Positions 32,774-45,087 are shown, counted from the stretch's first letter. The stretch: DNA of 64,000 nucleotides from Vibrio gallaecicus (GCF_024347495.1 NZ_AP025490.1:3162001-3226000), one strand, 5' to 3'. Numbers and translations are program-made. Notes: generated by a model from the sequence alone, not told the origin.

Positions 32774-34328
<1,555 letters not shown>

Positions 34329-34589
34329 AAGATTTTGTCGGCTCAATGAATACTGACTTCAAAACTAATATTCACCACTCTTTCGAAAAAAATAGGAACA
34401 TGTAATTCTAAAGCTATTACCATTCCAACAGAATGGTAATGAATTGACTGTGCCAAATAACCGAAGTTATTCGTATTGGTCACTCAGTTCATTGAAACCA
34501 AATTGATTTCCGAGGAAATCTTGCTTTGCTAATACAAAACAAATTTTGATATTCATCAACGAGTGCCCACACAGATTGATAGGTTTAAA

Positions 34590-34601
34590 TTGTTAAAGAG
34601 C
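34590..34601 (-). promoter_or_regulatory. boxA antitermination site in rrn leader (upstream operon)
   Basis: GCTCTTTAACAA on the reverse strand, identical to the other leader boxA and about 40 bp downstream of the -10 element. Confidence 0.85.
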
Positions 34602-34638
34602 TTTGCTTTTCGAAGTCTTCTTCTCAAAGCGGACGGTC

Positions 34639-34666
34639 ATTCTAGCGAATTAGCATTCAGTGTCAA
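34639..34666 (-). promoter_or_regulatory. rrn promoter of the upstream operon
   Basis: On the reverse strand, a perfect -35 TTGACA (34661-34666), 16-bp spacer and -10 TAGAAT (34639-34644), followed by a GC-rich discriminator GACCGTCCGC. An A/T-rich tract (34667-34690) directly upstream resembles an UP element. Confidence 0.75.
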
Positions 34667-34843
34667 ACACTTTTTGAAATTTAATTTCTTACCTGATTCC
34701 GTCTTACCGATTACGCTTGAAGCCTTATGGCGTATGCCTTCTCAGTGGGGTCGCATTATAGGGAGCTCTCGAAACATAGCAACTACTTTTTCATAAAAAA
34801 TGAATAAATAGAGGTTAACTGCTCAATAGATCACCAAACATTA

Positions 34844-34871
34844 AAAAAGAGAGCATTTCTGCTCTCTTTTT
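34844..34871. terminator. Intrinsic terminator downstream of fre
   Basis: A hairpin with stem AAAAAGAGAGCA / TGCTCTCTTTTT and loop TTTC. On the reverse strand it follows the fre stop by about 20 bp and is trailed by T residues, insulating fre from the rrn promoter. Confidence 0.88.
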
Positions 34872-34892
34872 ACTCTAACATCCGACTTTTTA

Positions 34893-35606
34893 CTAAATAA
34901 AAGCGTAAGCATCTGCGTACATATGATCGCTCTTTGCTTGTTTATTTTGGGTAAACAAGTCACGTGCAGCACCAGCCATTTCAAAACGACCAGCAATATA
35001 GATGTCGTAATCAGCTAAAGAATCAAAGTCTTCACTAATTGCTTGAAGAACGTTTCCTGTCTTGCCACCCCAACCAGCTGGTACCTCTTCGACTACAGGC
35101 ACAAAGTGAACGTTATCATTGCTTGCGGCTATTTTCAGTAGTTCAGATTGTGCATACAACTGGCGCTCGTCTTTACCACCCCAATATAGATAGATAGGGT
35201 TCGACTTACTCTGCGCGATACAGTGATCTAAGATTGAACGTACGTAGCTAAAACCAGTACCACCAGCAATAAGTAAAAGAGGACGTTCACTTTCTTCTTT
35301 AACCCATGCATCACCATGTGGCGCATCGATATCAATATCACCATCTTCTGCTAATGCTTTTTTCATCGCTTCTACAACTTCTAGAGCATAGGCATTGTGT
35401 TCAGCAGCACCAATATGAAGCTCTAATTCACCTTCATGGCGGCAAGGGCTGCTCGCAATTGAAAATGGACGCTTGTCTTTCTCGCCCATTTCTACCATCA
35501 AGTATTGCCCTGCTTTAAAAGTCACGGGAGTTTCTGGGTGAAGCAATATTTGATACGTGTTACAGGCTAATGGTTCAATAGACTTAACTTTACATTTAAT
35601 TGTCAT
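34893..35606 (-). CDS. fre: NAD(P)H-flavin reductase
   Basis: A 237-residue flavin reductase of the Fre/LuxG family, which reduces free FMN or riboflavin with NAD(P)H. The flavin-binding RPFSIASSP motif (about residue 46) and the pyridine-nucleotide motif [11 protein letters not shown] (about 114) are present. In this window it lies 19 bp after a 2Fe-2S ferredoxin-like gene, itself coupled to ubiD. The three may form one operon supplying reduced or prenylated flavin; that link is inference. Confidence 0.92.
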   Translation of the reverse strand: MTIKCKVKSIEPLACNTYQILLHPETPVTFKAGQYLMVEMGEKDKRPFSIASSPCRHEGELELHIGAAEHNAYALEVVEAMKKALAEDGDIDIDAPHGDAWVKEESERPLLLIAGGTGFSYVRSILDHCIAQSKSNPIYLYWGGKDERQLYAQSELLKIAASNDNVHFVPVVEEVPAGWGGKTGNVLQAISEDFDSLADYDIYIAGRFEMAGAARDLFTQNKQAKSDHMYADAYAFI

Positions 35607-35625
35607 GTTTTCCTCTCGCTAACCT

Positions 35626-35895
35626 TTAATCTTCAAAGGTTAAAACTAAATTACTTTCTGCAAATGCCTGACAAGCAAAAACCCAACCTTGTGCTTGCTC
35701 TTTCTCTGTGAGCATAGGTTCAAGGTGATAACTGACTTGTCCTTCTAATTTTTTACACAGGCACATAGCACATGCACCTACTTGGCAACGGTTTGGGAAG
35801 TTAATATTGCTGTTGAGCGCAGCCTCCAAAACCGTTTGCCCGCTTTCTATATCGAAACTAATATTTTCTGGATACAAGACTACTTGGTAGCTCAT
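35626..35895 (-). CDS. Plant-type 2Fe-2S ferredoxin-domain protein
   Basis: An 89-residue ferredoxin-like protein starting MSYQVVLYP. Four cluster cysteines are in place: C-x4-C-x2-C in [10 protein letters not shown], and a late cysteine in VFACQ. The start at 35895 is set by an ATGA overlap with the ubiD stop, so translation is probably coupled. Its electron donor could be the Fre-type reductase encoded just downstream, as ferredoxin and reductase domains are fused in related oxidoreductases. Partner and acceptor are unknown. Confidence 0.85.
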   Translation of the reverse strand: MSYQVVLYPENISFDIESGQTVLEAALNSNINFPNRCQVGACAMCLCKKLEGQVSYHLEPMLTEKEQAQGWVFACQAFAESNLVLTFED

Positions 35896-37736
35896 AAAAT
35901 TCCTAGTTGATCCCAAATACTATCAATTTTTTGTACAACTTTAGGATCTTTAGTTATTGGAGTACCCCACTCACGTAGGCACTCTTCACCTTGAACTTTA
36001 TTCGTTGCGTCTAAACCCATTTTAGAAGGTTCTGAATTACTCTCTAAAAATAAAGTATCTCTTGATGGATCCATACGAGTTGTAATAGCCCAGATAATAT
36101 CGTTCCAATCTCGGACATTTACATCTTCATCGCATACGATAACGAATTTGTTTTCAGTGAACTGAGCCCAGATACCATTGATGACTTTCTTTGTATGACC
36201 TGCTGATGTTTTATTAATAGAAACAATCACCATGCTTTGGTTTTCATTTTGCAGGTGGATATCGATTATCTCTGGGAAGACTTTTGCTAATTCAGCCAGG
36301 TGCTTTTCGGTTTCTTCTTTATTGAGAAGAAGCGGAGTAATCTCAGTAGAAAGCGCTAATTCAGCCTCCCACTTTTTAGTAATATCCAACCCCATCTTAG
36401 AACCCAAACCTACAACGGGAGAAGCAAAGTCTAATGAATCAATCGGAGTATTCTCGATCATGAGGCTATCGCGTACTGGGTCCATGTGTTCCGCCATAGC
36501 CTGAGTCACGGATGACCAATCCCGAGCATTCACATCTTCATCGCATACTAGAACAAACTTGGTATACATGAACTGACGTAAAAAGGACCAAACTCCCATC
36601 ATTACGCGTTTCGCGTGACCTGGGTATTGCTTCTTCATTGTCACCACCGCCATTCGGTATGAACAACCTTCTGGTGGCAGATAAAAATCTTCAATTTCCG
36701 GGAACTGTTTTTGAAGAATAGGTACAAACACTTCATTAAGTGCAACACCTAGAACTGCGGGTTCATCAGGTGGGCGCCCAGTATAAGTACTATGATAGAT
36801 AGGGTTCTCGCGCATAGTTACATGAGTAATAGTAAACACATGATGCTTTTCTTTCTCATTGTAGTAACCAGTATGGTCTCCATACGGTCCTTCGTCTGCG
36901 AATTCATTCGGGTCTATATAGCCTTCCATTACTATTTCAGCGCTAGCAGGAACTTCTAAATCATTGCTGATGGATTTGACCACTTCCGTTTTACTACCAC
37001 GTAATAAACCAGCAAAAGCATATTCAGATAATGAGTCAGGAACTGGGGTCACTGCCCCTAAGATTGTTGCTGGGTCAGCACCAAAAGCAACAGATACAGG
37101 AAATGGCTTTCCTGGATTCGTTTCCATCCACTCTCGTAGATCAAGTGCACCACCACGGTGAGCAAGCCAGCGCATGATGATTTTATTCTTGCCTATTTTC
37201 TGTTGACGATAGATACCAAGATTTTGGCGCTTCTTATTCGGACCACGCGTAACAGTAAGACCCCAAGTTAAAAGCGGTGCGACATCATCCGCCCAACAAC
37301 TCATCACAGGAATCTTATCAAGATCAACATCATCACCTTGCCATACAACTTGTTGGCAAGCCGCTTTACGTAAACGTTTAGCAGGCATATTCAGAACTTG
37401 TTTGAATACTGGTAGCTTATCTAAAGCATCTTTAAAACCTTTTGGCGGTTCAGGCTCTTTTAAATAAGCTAACAGCTTGCCAACCTCTCGGAGCTCTTTT
37501 ACGTCTTGTCTTCCCATACCAATCGCGACACGCTGTGCCGTACCAAACAAGTTGGTTAAAACAGGAAAATCATAACCGATAGGGTTTTCAAACAACAACG
37601 CAGGACCACCAGCTCGTAAAGTACGATCACTGATTTCCGTCATTTCATAGTGAGGGTCAATTGGGTGAGCAATGCGTTTCAATTGACCATTCTTTTCTAG
37701 ATGGTCAATAAAATCTCGTAAATCCTTAAAACTCAT
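35892..37736 (-). CDS. ubiD: UbiD-family decarboxylase with duplicated C-terminal region
   Basis: A 614-residue 3-octaprenyl-4-hydroxybenzoate decarboxylase for ubiquinone synthesis, using prenylated FMN made by UbiX. The catalytic core is intact, including [12 protein letters not shown] (residues 186-197) and the acidic [12 protein letters not shown] (281-292). E. coli UbiD is 497 residues. The extra length comes from an internal repeat: residues 344-455 (FPEIEDF to [10 protein letters not shown], with [11 protein letters not shown]) are echoed by 487-581 (FPEIIDI to [10 protein letters not shown], with [11 protein letters not shown]). The stop overlaps the ferredoxin start by four bases. 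Confidence 0.93.
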   Translation of the reverse strand: MSFKDLRDFIDHLEKNGQLKRIAHPIDPHYEMTEISDRTLRAGGPALLFENPIGYDFPVLTNLFGTAQRVAIGMGRQDVKELREVGKLLAYLKEPEPPKGFKDALDKLPVFKQVLNMPAKRLRKAACQQVVWQGDDVDLDKIPVMSCWADDVAPLLTWGLTVTRGPNKKRQNLGIYRQQKIGKNKIIMRWLAHRGGALDLREWMETNPGKPFPVSVAFGADPATILGAVTPVPDSLSEYAFAGLLRGSKTEVVKSISNDLEVPASAEIVMEGYIDPNEFADEGPYGDHTGYYNEKEKHHVFTITHVTMRENPIYHSTYTGRPPDEPAVLGVALNEVFVPILQKQFPEIEDFYLPPEGCSYRMAVVTMKKQYPGHAKRVMMGVWSFLRQFMYTKFVLVCDEDVNARDWSSVTQAMAEHMDPVRDSLMIENTPIDSLDFASPVVGLGSKMGLDITKKWEAELALSTEITPLLLNKEETEKHLAELAKVFPEIIDIHLQNENQSMVIVSINKTSAGHTKKVINGIWAQFTENKFVIVCDEDVNVRDWNDIIWAITTRMDPSRDTLFLESNSEPSKMGLDATNKVQGEECLREWGTPITKDPKVVQKIDSIWDQLGIL

Positions 37737-37776
37737 AGGGCTTCTAAATGGCTGGTTAATCTACAAACAGTATAAC

Positions 37777-37806
37777 AAAAAGGGAAACGCATCGGTCCCC
37801 CTTTTT
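37777..37806 (-). terminator. Intrinsic terminator of the secreted-protein gene
   Basis: Stem AAAAAGGG / CCCTTTTT around a 14-nt loop. On the reverse strand it lies 30 bp after the stop of the gene at 37836-38831 and ends in a T run. It also precedes ubiD. Confidence 0.65.
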
Positions 37807-37835
37807 AGTAAGGTTATCTGGCATTTGGATCTCAG

Positions 37836-38831
37836 TTAAGGAATGAATTTTTGTATCAAAGAGCCTTTCACTGTCGGGTTATCATCAACGAGGTCTTGTA
37901 ACCAAAGGGTATGACCTTGTTTAGCTAGCTCCCTTGCCACTAAAGGAGCCTCTTCCGCAATTGCCATTCGAGACACAAGAAATGCTTTAACATCATCAGG
38001 TAGAGGATTAACTCTTGTTAGCAACGTGATCGCTTCATCTTTTAATCTAGGATTTTTAGTTGCCTCCATAACTTGCTGTAGCGCGAAAGGCTGATGCGTT
38101 TTTGCCAACCTCTCTAATTCAGCCTGACTATGGTAGTCCGCTCTCATTTTCCATAGTAGCTGATATACAGATGCGTCTTCACTGACTTGGGCAAACCGAA
38201 CCACCACTTGTGTTGACGGTAACCAACTCACAATAGTCGAGCCAGCAAATTGGCTAGATAAGAAGTCCACGGCTTCAGGTGACAAGCTATCCAGTTCGCG
38301 GATCAGTAAAGCTTCACGTGCCTGTACTTGATGATCTGATCCCGATAACCACTTCTGTAAATCGAGTTGCTTTTTCTCAGCATCTAAAACAAAGACAAGC
38401 GTCGTTTGATCTTGTCGCCACTGCTTTATTAGTCGGCTTGCGATTGAAGGAAAATTAAATGCTGGAGTTGTGAATTCATAACCATCCCCTCGCTCCAAGA
38501 CTTGGTACGTGGGCACGATTGCACGTTGCTGCTCAATGAAAATAGACATCTTCGCTGTTAAAACAACGTTCTGCTGTTCAAGCTTTTTTAACAGCTGGTA
38601 TCGAGCAACTTCTTGTTGAGGGAAAGCTAAACGCTCTAAAGAAAATCGCAGTGAATCAACTTCATCACGCATGACAAGCTCAAGAAGCTCTGCGGTTTTT
38701 GATTGTATTTGCTCATTCTCAAGCCAAGTTTCTACTGCCTGTGAAGACATTTCAGTTGCATGCCCCATACCTACAGAAGATACGAGCAAAGAGGTAGACA
38801 GGAGTAATGACGACAACAGTCCGTGTTGCAT
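37836..38831 (-). CDS. Secreted protein of unknown function, helical-repeat type
   Basis: A 331-residue predicted exported protein. The start MQHGLLSSLLLSTSLLVSS begins a signal peptide with a probable cleavage after GHA (about residue 26), and AAGGAAG lies six bases upstream of the ATG. A longer in-frame reading would place 12 polar residues ahead of the signal. The mature protein is rich in helices with repeated Leu/Ala/Glu patterns (for example REALLIRELDSLSPEAVDFL), perhaps HEAT-like. I do not recognise the family. It stands alone between rho and ubiD with its own terminator. Confidence 0.75.
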   Translation of the reverse strand: MQHGLLSSLLLSTSLLVSSVGMGHATEMSSQAVETWLENEQIQSKTAELLELVMRDEVDSLRFSLERLAFPQQEVARYQLLKKLEQQNVVLTAKMSIFIEQQRAIVPTYQVLERGDGYEFTTPAFNFPSIASRLIKQWRQDQTTLVFVLDAEKKQLDLQKWLSGSDHQVQAREALLIRELDSLSPEAVDFLSSQFAGSTIVSWLPSTQVVVRFAQVSEDASVYQLLWKMRADYHSQAELERLAKTHQPFALQQVMEATKNPRLKDEAITLLTRVNPLPDDVKAFLVSRMAIAEEAPLVARELAKQGHTLWLQDLVDDNPTVKGSLIQKFIP

Positions 38832-38890
38832 GTTAACTTCCTTGTAACATTTTTGTTCATTCTGCAAGCAGTACAGAAAAAATGCAAATA

Positions 38891-38917
38891 AAAAACGCCG
38901 CCCTTGGGCAGCGTTTC
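38891..38917 (-). terminator. Intrinsic terminator of rho
   Basis: On the reverse strand AAACGC-x-GCCC / GGGC-x-GCGTTT forms a hairpin followed by six T residues, about 20 bp after the rho stop. Confidence 0.8.
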
Positions 38918-38937
38918 ATTACTTCAGATAACTCACG

Positions 38938-40200
38938 TTACTTCTGACGACGCATAGCATCGAAGAACTCATCATTGGTCTTCGTCATTGCTAGCTTGTC
39001 GATAAGGAATTCCATTGCATCGATTTCGCCCATTGGGTGAACAATCTTACGTAGAATCCACATTTTCTGCAGTTCATCTTTCTTCGTCAGCAATTCTTCA
39101 CGACGAGTACCAGAGCGGTTAAAATCGATAGCCGGGAATACACGCTTTTCCGCAATCTTACGGTTTAAGTGCAATTCCATGTTACCAGTACCTTTAAATT
39201 CTTCGTAGATAACTTCATCCATCTTAGAACCAGTATCAACCAATGCAGTTGCGATGATAGTTAAGCTTCCGCCTTCTTCAACATTACGAGCTGCACCGAA
39301 GAAACGCTTTGGACGATGTAGAGCATTTGCATCTACACCACCAGTCAAAACTTTACCTGACGATGGAACAACAGTGTTGTAAGCACGAGCTAAACGAGTA
39401 ATTGAATCAAGTAAGATAACAACGTCTTTCTTGTGCTCAACTAAACGTTTCGCTTTTTCGATAACCATTTCTGCAACTTGTACGTGGCGAGATGCTGGTT
39501 CATCAAATGTTGATGCTACAACTTCACCTTTAACTAGACGCTGCATTTCAGTTACTTCTTCAGGACGCTCATCGATAAGTAAAACCATCAACTCACATTC
39601 TGGGTGGTTACGAGCAATGCTTTGAGCAATGTTCTGTAACAGCATTGTTTTACCCGCTTTTGGCGGAGCAACGATAAGACCACGCTGACCTTTACCAATT
39701 GGTGAAGCGAGATCTAGGATTCGAGCTGTAATATCTTCAGTCGCACCGTTACCTGCTTCCATAACCATACGCTCGTTCGCGTGAAGTGGTGTAAGGTTTT
39801 CAAAAAGGATTTTATTACGTGCGTTATCTGGCTTATCGTAGTTAACCGTATTTACTTTCAGTAGTGCAAAGTAACGTTCGCCATCTTTTGGTGGGCGAAT
39901 CTTTCCGGCAATTGAGTCGCCAGTACGTAAGTTGAAACGACGAATCTGACTCGGTGATACATAAATATCATCAGGACCAGCAAGGTACGAACTGTCGGCG
40001 CTACGTAGGAAACCAAAACCGTCTTGAAGAATTTCCAGTACCCCGTCGCCAAAAATGTCTTCACCACTTTTTGCATGCGCTTTAAGGATGGAGAAGATAA
40101 TATCTTGTTTTCTTAGACGCGCTTGATTTTCAAGACCTAAGCTTTCGCTAAGTTTAACAAGTTCAGACACAGGTCTGTTCTTCAGTTCAGTAAGATTCAT
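38938..40200 (-). CDS. rho: Transcription termination factor Rho
   Basis: A 420-residue hexameric RNA-dependent ATPase. The cold-shock-like RNA-binding domain has [13 protein letters not shown] (about 62-74). The Walker A motif is PPKAGKTML, Walker [10 protein letters not shown], and the secondary-site Q-loop and R-loop regions are conserved. The start [14 protein letters not shown] matches E. coli; a TTG eight codons upstream would lengthen it without similarity. The 200-bp region to trxA probably holds its leader. Nearly the same as the E. coli protein, so confidence is high. Confidence 0.98.
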   Translation of the reverse strand: MNLTELKNRPVSELVKLSESLGLENQARLRKQDIIFSILKAHAKSGEDIFGDGVLEILQDGFGFLRSADSSYLAGPDDIYVSPSQIRRFNLRTGDSIAGKIRPPKDGERYFALLKVNTVNYDKPDNARNKILFENLTPLHANERMVMEAGNGATEDITARILDLASPIGKGQRGLIVAPPKAGKTMLLQNIAQSIARNHPECELMVLLIDERPEEVTEMQRLVKGEVVASTFDEPASRHVQVAEMVIEKAKRLVEHKKDVVILLDSITRLARAYNTVVPSSGKVLTGGVDANALHRPKRFFGAARNVEEGGSLTIIATALVDTGSKMDEVIYEEFKGTGNMELHLNRKIAEKRVFPAIDFNRSGTRREELLTKKDELQKMWILRKIVHPMGEIDAMEFLIDKLAMTKTNDEFFDAMRRQK

Positions 40201-40350
40201 AGTGGTGGAAGTTTGTTTAGTCAAAATAGGATCTGTTTTCTTAAGTTAAGAAGGATTTGGTCTCAGGATCGACCAAGAAGAGGAATGTTGTTCAATTAAC
40301 GTGCGATAAATTAGCACTAATTATTAGCCTAGTCTAGCATTACAAAAAAC

Positions 40351-40380
40351 AAAACCGCGCATTTTTCTTTGCGCGGTTTC
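40351..40380 (-). terminator. Intrinsic terminator of trxA
   Basis: On the reverse strand AAACCGCGCA / TGCGCGGTTT with a short loop, followed by TGTTTTTT. It lies about 20 bp after the trxA stop. Confidence 0.88.
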
Positions 40381-40399
40381 TTTTCTAATACAAACCTAA

Positions 40400-40726
40400 T
40401 TAAAGGTTAGCGTCTAAAAACTCTTTTAGTTGAGTCTTAGACAATGCACCAACTTTAGTTGCTGCTACACCGCCATCTTTAAAAAGAAGCAGTGTTGGAA
40501 TTCCGCGGATACCAAACTTTGGTGGCGTTCCAGCATTCTGGTCGATATTTAGTTTACCGATAGTGAGCTTGCCTTCGTACTCATCTGCGATTTCATCAAG
40601 AATCGGGGCAATCATCTTACAAGGACCGCACCATTCTGCCCAAAAATCAACAAGAACAGGGCCTGCAGCATTGATTACATCGTTATCAAAACCGTCATCA
40701 GTTAGCTGCAAAATCTTATCACTCAT
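40400..40726 (-). CDS. trxA: Thioredoxin 1
   Basis: A 108-residue thioredoxin with the WCGPC redox site at residues 32-36 and the cis-proline segment [11 protein letters not shown]. It reduces cytoplasmic disulfides, including ribonucleotide reductase. The start [13 protein letters not shown] is chosen over an in-frame ATG four codons earlier; GGAG lies upstream. It is divergent from rhlB and upstream of rho, the conserved rhlB-trxA-rho neighbourhood of gamma-proteobacteria. Confidence 0.97.
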   Translation of the reverse strand: MSDKILQLTDDGFDNDVINAAGPVLVDFWAEWCGPCKMIAPILDEIADEYEGKLTIGKLNIDQNAGTPPKFGIRGIPTLLLFKDGGVAATKVGALSKTQLKEFLDANL

Positions 40727-40837
40727 CTTCCACTCCAATGTGTTTTTTAGAACTGGTTGGATGATAACCAGTAAATAGATGCCCTATTGGAATGTATTTA
40801 CTTTCGTATTGCAAGCTTAAGCTGATATTCTATAGCG

Positions 40838-42148
40838 ATGAAAAAGACGCATATCACAGAGCAAAAGTTCGCCGACTTGGATTTACTTCCGCAAGTCATT
40901 GAAGGATTGGAGAAAAAAGGGTTCGACTATTGTACCCCTATCCAAGCCTTGGCGCTCCCGGTACTGCTCACCGGCCAAGACATTGCAGGCCAGGCCCAAA
41001 CGGGTACTGGTAAAACGCTTGCGTTTCTTACTGCTACTTTTAACCACCTGCTAAAAACACCTGAGCATGAAGGGCGTAAGCCTAACCAGCCACGTGCGAT
41101 TATTATGGCACCAACGCGTGAACTAGCGATTCAGATCTACAACGATGCTGACTCTCTGGTTGCAAGCACAGGTATCAAAGCAGCACTCGCTTACGGTGGC
41201 GAAAGCTACGACAAGCAACTAGGTAAAATCGAAGAAGGCGCAGATATCTTAATTGGTACGACTGGCCGTATTATCGATTTCTACAAGCAGAAAGTGTTTA
41301 ACCTTAACCACATTCAAGCCGTTGTACTTGATGAAGCAGACCGCATGTTCGATCTTGGCTTTATTAAAGACATTCGTTTCTTGTTCCGCCGTATGCCTGA
41401 GCCAAAAGATCGCCTGAACATGTTGTTCTCTGCGACGCTTTCTTACCGTGTACAAGAGCTTGCCTTTGAACACATGCACAACCCAGAGCATGTTGTTGTT
41501 GAGCCTGAGCGCAAAACGGGTCACCGTATTCAAGAAGAACTGTTCTACCCTTCTAACGAACACAAAATGGCACTTCTGCAAACACTTATTGAAGAAGAAT
41601 GGCCAGATCGCGCAATCATTTTTGCAAACACAAAACACAAATGTGAATCAGTTTGGGGTCACCTAGCCGCTGATGGACACCGTGTTGGTTTACTAAACGG
41701 TGATGTACCACAGAAAAAACGTGAGAAGATTCTTGAGCAATTCACTCAAGGTGATGTCGACTTACTCGTTGCAACCGATGTTGCAGCACGTGGTCTACAT
41801 ATTCCACAAGTAACGCATGTATTCAACTTCGACCTACCTGACGATTGCGAAGATTACGTTCACCGTATCGGTCGTACGGGTCGTGCAGGTGAAAGTGGTC
41901 ATTCAATTAGCTTTGCTTGTGAAGATTACGCAATCAATCTTCCACCAATCGAAGAATACATCGAGCATGCAATTCCAGTCTCTGATTATGATGCATCAGC
42001 ATTATTAGAAGACCTACCAGCTCCACTGCGCTTACGCCCACGTAACCCGCAACAACGTCGCTCAAACAACAATGGTCCACGTAACGGTAACCGTAAGCCG
42101 CACCAAAACCGTCGCCCACGCCAACCGCGTCATAACAAGGAAGCTTAG
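40838..42148 (+). CDS. rhlB: DEAD-box RNA helicase RhlB
   Basis: A 436-residue DEAD-box helicase. The Q motif, AQTGTGKT (motif I), [19 protein letters not shown] (motif II), FSATLS (III) and [10 protein letters not shown] (VI) are all present in order. The C-terminal tail (about 395-436) is basic and rich in Arg, Asn, Pro and Gln. RhlB is the helicase of the RNA degradosome, binding RNase E. It is divergent from trxA and followed after 6 bp by gppA, as in E. coli. Confidence 0.97.
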   Translation: MKKTHITEQKFADLDLLPQVIEGLEKKGFDYCTPIQALALPVLLTGQDIAGQAQTGTGKTLAFLTATFNHLLKTPEHEGRKPNQPRAIIMAPTRELAIQIYNDADSLVASTGIKAALAYGGESYDKQLGKIEEGADILIGTTGRIIDFYKQKVFNLNHIQAVVLDEADRMFDLGFIKDIRFLFRRMPEPKDRLNMLFSATLSYRVQELAFEHMHNPEHVVVEPERKTGHRIQEELFYPSNEHKMALLQTLIEEEWPDRAIIFANTKHKCESVWGHLAADGHRVGLLNGDVPQKKREKILEQFTQGDVDLLVATDVAARGLHIPQVTHVFNFDLPDDCEDYVHRIGRTGRAGESGHSISFACEDYAINLPPIEEYIEHAIPVSDYDASALLEDLPAPLRLRPRNPQQRRSNNNGPRNGNRKPHQNRRPRQPRHNKEA

Positions 42149-42154
42149 TCGCTT

Positions 42155-43651
42155 ATGAGTCAAACAGTGTCACCTCCGCTTTATGCTGCAATCGACCTCG
42201 GGTCGAACAGTTTTCATATGCTCGTTGTGCGTCATATCGATGGCAGCGTACAAACCATGGCAAAAATTAAACGCAAAGTTCGTTTAGCCGCAGGCTTAGA
42301 TGAAAATAATGCGCTTAGTACTGAAGCCATGCAGCGCGGTTGGGACTGTTTGAGTCTCTTTGCAGAGCGATTACAAGATATTCCACCAGAAAATATCCGT
42401 ATTGTCGGTACCGCAACCCTGCGTACCGCAACCAATGTGGATATTTTTCTAAAGAAAGCCAATGATATTCTTGGGCAAAAGATCAACGTTATCTCTGGGG
42501 AAGAAGAAGCCGCCACTATATATAAAGGTGTGGCTCATACTTCTGGAGGCAGTGGTCGCCGTTTAGTGGTTGATATTGGCGGAGCAAGTACCGAAGTTAT
42601 AATTGGTGAAGGTTTCACAGCAAAAGCATTAACTAGCTTAAAAATGGGCTGTGTGACTTGGCTTGAACGCCACTTTAAAGATCGCCAATTGAATGCCAGC
42701 AACTTTGATAATGCTATAGAAGCAGCTAAAGCAACTCTATCTCCTATCCTTGATAACTATAACCAACTTGGTTGGGATGTCTGTGTAGGGGCGAGCGGTA
42801 CTGTACAAGCCTTACAAGAAATCATGCTTGCGCAAGGTATGGATGAGGTAATCACTCTTACTAAACTTAAGCGCTTACAAAAACAAGCCATGCTTGCTGA
42901 GCGTTTAGAAGAATTAGAGATTGAGGGCTTAACACTAGAACGCGCTTTAGTATTCCCTAGTGGGCTATCAATACTGATTGCGATATTCGAGTCACTTAAA
43001 ATCGAATCTATGACCCTTGCTGGCGGCGCTCTTCGTGAAGGCTTAGCTTACGAAATGGTCGATGAGCTTCGTCATGACAACATTCATAACCGCACAATTG
43101 CTAGCGTACAATCTCGCTACCAAATGGATGTTGAATACGGTGAACAAGTTGCAACACTTAGCCAGAATCTATTGTTGCAAGCCGGTGGTGACGAATGGAT
43201 AAGTGAACCTCAAGCCTCGGTATTATTAACCACGGCTGCAAAACTGCATGAAATTGGGTTAACCATCGACTTTAAGAAAGGTGGTGAACACGGGGCATAT
43301 TTACTACAAAACCTCGACCTTCCTGGTTTTACTCGTGCTCAAAAATTTTGCTTAGGTGAAATTGTGCGACGCTACCGAGAGCAGCTTACTTCATTACCAG
43401 AGCAACATGCGGTGTCTGGTACTAGCAGTAAACGTATTTTACGTCTTCTACGCTTAGCGACATTACTGACGCATCGTCGTAATACGCAGCTTGAGCCGCA
43501 AGTATCTCTTGAGGTCAATGGCGATAACCTTACTCTTTCAATTTCTAAGCAATGGTTAGTGGATAACCCACTCACAGCTGCTGAACTGGAAATTGAAGCC
43601 AACCGACAAAGCGATATTGGATGGCCGCTCGTAATAAACGCGAGTGAGTAG
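42155..43651 (+). CDS. gppA: Guanosine-5'-triphosphate,3'-diphosphate pyrophosphatase
   Basis: A 498-residue Ppx/GppA phosphatase. It converts pppGpp to ppGpp in the stringent response and may also hydrolyse polyphosphate. The actin-like fold motifs [38 protein letters not shown] and GASGTVQA are visible, and the C-terminal HD-like region begins after residue 310. It is probably co-transcribed with rhlB. A strong terminator follows at 43726-43757. Confidence 0.95.
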   Translation: MSQTVSPPLYAAIDLGSNSFHMLVVRHIDGSVQTMAKIKRKVRLAAGLDENNALSTEAMQRGWDCLSLFAERLQDIPPENIRIVGTATLRTATNVDIFLKKANDILGQKINVISGEEEAATIYKGVAHTSGGSGRRLVVDIGGASTEVIIGEGFTAKALTSLKMGCVTWLERHFKDRQLNASNFDNAIEAAKATLSPILDNYNQLGWDVCVGASGTVQALQEIMLAQGMDEVITLTKLKRLQKQAMLAERLEELEIEGLTLERALVFPSGLSILIAIFESLKIESMTLAGGALREGLAYEMVDELRHDNIHNRTIASVQSRYQMDVEYGEQVATLSQNLLLQAGGDEWISEPQASVLLTTAAKLHEIGLTIDFKKGGEHGAYLLQNLDLPGFTRAQKFCLGEIVRRYREQLTSLPEQHAVSGTSSKRILRLLRLATLLTHRRNTQLEPQVSLEVNGDNLTLSISKQWLVDNPLTAAELEIEANRQSDIGWPLVINASE

Positions 43652-43725
43652 ACATCGTAAGTTTGGTTGGAAGAACCAGACAATTGAAAGAATTGTGCAT
43701 TCGAATTAAGTAATTATCGAATACA

Positions 43726-43757
43726 AAAAAGCCCAAGCAACTCGCTTGGGCTTTTTC
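43726..43757. terminator. Bidirectional terminator between gppA and yhhQ
   Basis: A hairpin AAAAAGCCCAAGC / GCTTGGGCTTTTT with loop AACTC, between convergent gppA (+) and yhhQ (-). Confidence 0.92.
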
Positions 43758-43809
43758 TTATATCACGCACAAAGTGTATAGCATTTAAACCAGAAATTTT
43801 TAAACCAAA

Positions 43810-44481
43810 TTAAGCATTCACACCCGTTGCTTTAAAGTCAGGATTTACGGCTGTTAATTTTCTTACTACAAAATTAAGAAGCACACCGTACATCGGAACA
43901 AACAAACCTAAACTGATAATTAGCTTAAACCCATAGTCCACCAGCGCAATTTCTGTCCAGTGTTCAGCCATGAAAGGATCAGGGCTTTGGTAGAAAGCAA
44001 TCGCAAAGAAGGCAATCGTATCTAAAGCATTACCAATCAACGTTGAGCAAGTTGGGGCGACCCACCACTGCTTTAGCTGACGTAATCGGTTGAACACATG
44101 CACATCCAAGATTTGACCTAGCAAGTAAGCCATAAAACTTGCAGCAGCGATGCGGGCAACAAACAAGTTGAATTCAGACAGTTGACCAAAACCTTGGAAT
44201 TGACCTTCAAAAAACACAACTGACAGCAAGTACGACACAGCAAGTGCAGGTAACATCACTAAGAAAATGATTTTACGGGCAAGCTTGGCGCCAAAAATAC
44301 GAACAGTTAAATCAGTCGCTAAGAAGATAAACGGAAAAGTGAATGCGCCCCAAGTGGTATGCATTCCAAAGACGGTAAAGGGAAGTTGAACCAAATAATT
44401 GCTGGATGCAATGATCACCAAATGGAACAAAACTAGTAGTGCTAGGGCTTTGCGCTGTTGCGCAGGGGTAAAATTACTCAT
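43810..44481 (-). CDS. yhhQ: YhhQ-type queuosine-precursor transporter
   Basis: A 223-residue VUT-family membrane protein with about six transmembrane segments. Motifs of the family include FPFIFLATDLTVRIFG near residue 48 and IGNALDTIAFFAIAF near residue 147. E. coli YhhQ imports queuosine precursors preQ0 and preQ1. The ATG follows AAAGGTTACAGC. A G-rich hairpin lies in the 5' leader (around 44495-44520), but it does not match a preQ1 riboswitch that I know. Confidence 0.88.
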   Translation of the reverse strand: MSNFTPAQQRKALALLVLFHLVIIASSNYLVQLPFTVFGMHTTWGAFTFPFIFLATDLTVRIFGAKLARKIIFLVMLPALAVSYLLSVVFFEGQFQGFGQLSEFNLFVARIAAASFMAYLLGQILDVHVFNRLRQLKQWWVAPTCSTLIGNALDTIAFFAIAFYQSPDPFMAEHWTEIALVDYGFKLIISLGLFVPMYGVLLNFVVRKLTAVNPDFKATGVNA

Positions 44482-44712
44482 GCTGTAACCTTTTTAGTTT
44501 GGTTTGGGGGTGAGGGAACCCAAATCGAGTCTCTTAGTCAGTGATGAATAAGGCTCTTACCAATAATGTGAAAGACAAATGTATAAAATAAATCGCTCTA
44601 CTGAGCGGCGAGCGATTATACATTAATCAATATTGGCTGCAATAATGGAGAAAAACGCAAACGTTTATCCCCTATAAATTATTTTTATCTTGCTTGTGAC
44701 GACTCAACGTTT

Positions 44713-45024
44713 TTAAAAACCGCGTTCAAACAGTGTTGCTAAGTAATCAAATTCTTCTCGGCTTTCGGAGGCATTTAATGACTCTAACCAAATAGATTCA
44801 CTGTAATGTTCCGACTTTAAGAAGAACTTACACCCTTCAAAGTCAATCAACCAAGAATGCATGTCCGCGTCCCACTGCTTTTCAACAATCGAAGCTGAAA
44901 GTAATGTGACTAAACGGTCACCGAGCTTAGGGTAAGAGTCAAAATCAAAACGAGGGGCAGTGATAAGTAATCGACCTTCATCAGCTAAGTATTCTCGTAG
45001 ACCAAATTCCGTTTGTACTGTCAT
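44713..45024 (-). CDS. Small DUF3630-like protein
   Basis: A 103-residue soluble protein, acidic overall, with SWLIDFEGCKFFLKSEHYSE in the middle. It resembles the DUF3630 proteins of Vibrionaceae and relatives found beside recQ; I recall the family by sequence style only. No signal peptide, transmembrane segment or catalytic motif is seen. It lies 63 bp downstream of recQ on the same strand, so it may share its transcript. Function unknown. Confidence 0.7.
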   Translation of the reverse strand: MTVQTEFGLREYLADEGRLLITAPRFDFDSYPKLGDRLVTLLSASIVEKQWDADMHSWLIDFEGCKFFLKSEHYSESIWLESLNASESREEFDYLATLFERGF

Positions 45025-45087
45025 TTATCGTAACCGTTATTTATTGAGCTTCTTTATTAGAGTGCATTCTAGAGAAGAAAAGGCAGA

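Larger units (their letters stand above)
34329..34843 (-). promoter_or_regulatory. Leader and upstream region of the upstream rRNA operon
   Basis: About 515 bp without a protein gene. On the reverse strand it holds the rrn promoter at 34639-34666, boxA at 34590-34601 and the 16S leader. The segment next to 16S is nearly the same as in the downstream operon, but upstream of boxA the two leaders differ, so the promoters are distinct. The 77-codon plus-strand reading at 34563-34796 runs against all these signals and is not a gene. Confidence 0.75.

Noticed and set aside
34563..34796. A 77-codon plus-strand reading upstream of 16S
   Set aside because: It runs through the rrn leader, boxA and promoter on the opposite strand. 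Its N-terminal part is shared with the other leader only because the DNA is repeated.
44482..44560. A G-rich hairpin in the yhhQ leader considered as a preQ1 riboswitch
   Set aside because: The sequence does not match preQ1 class I, II or III layouts that I know. It is left unassigned.
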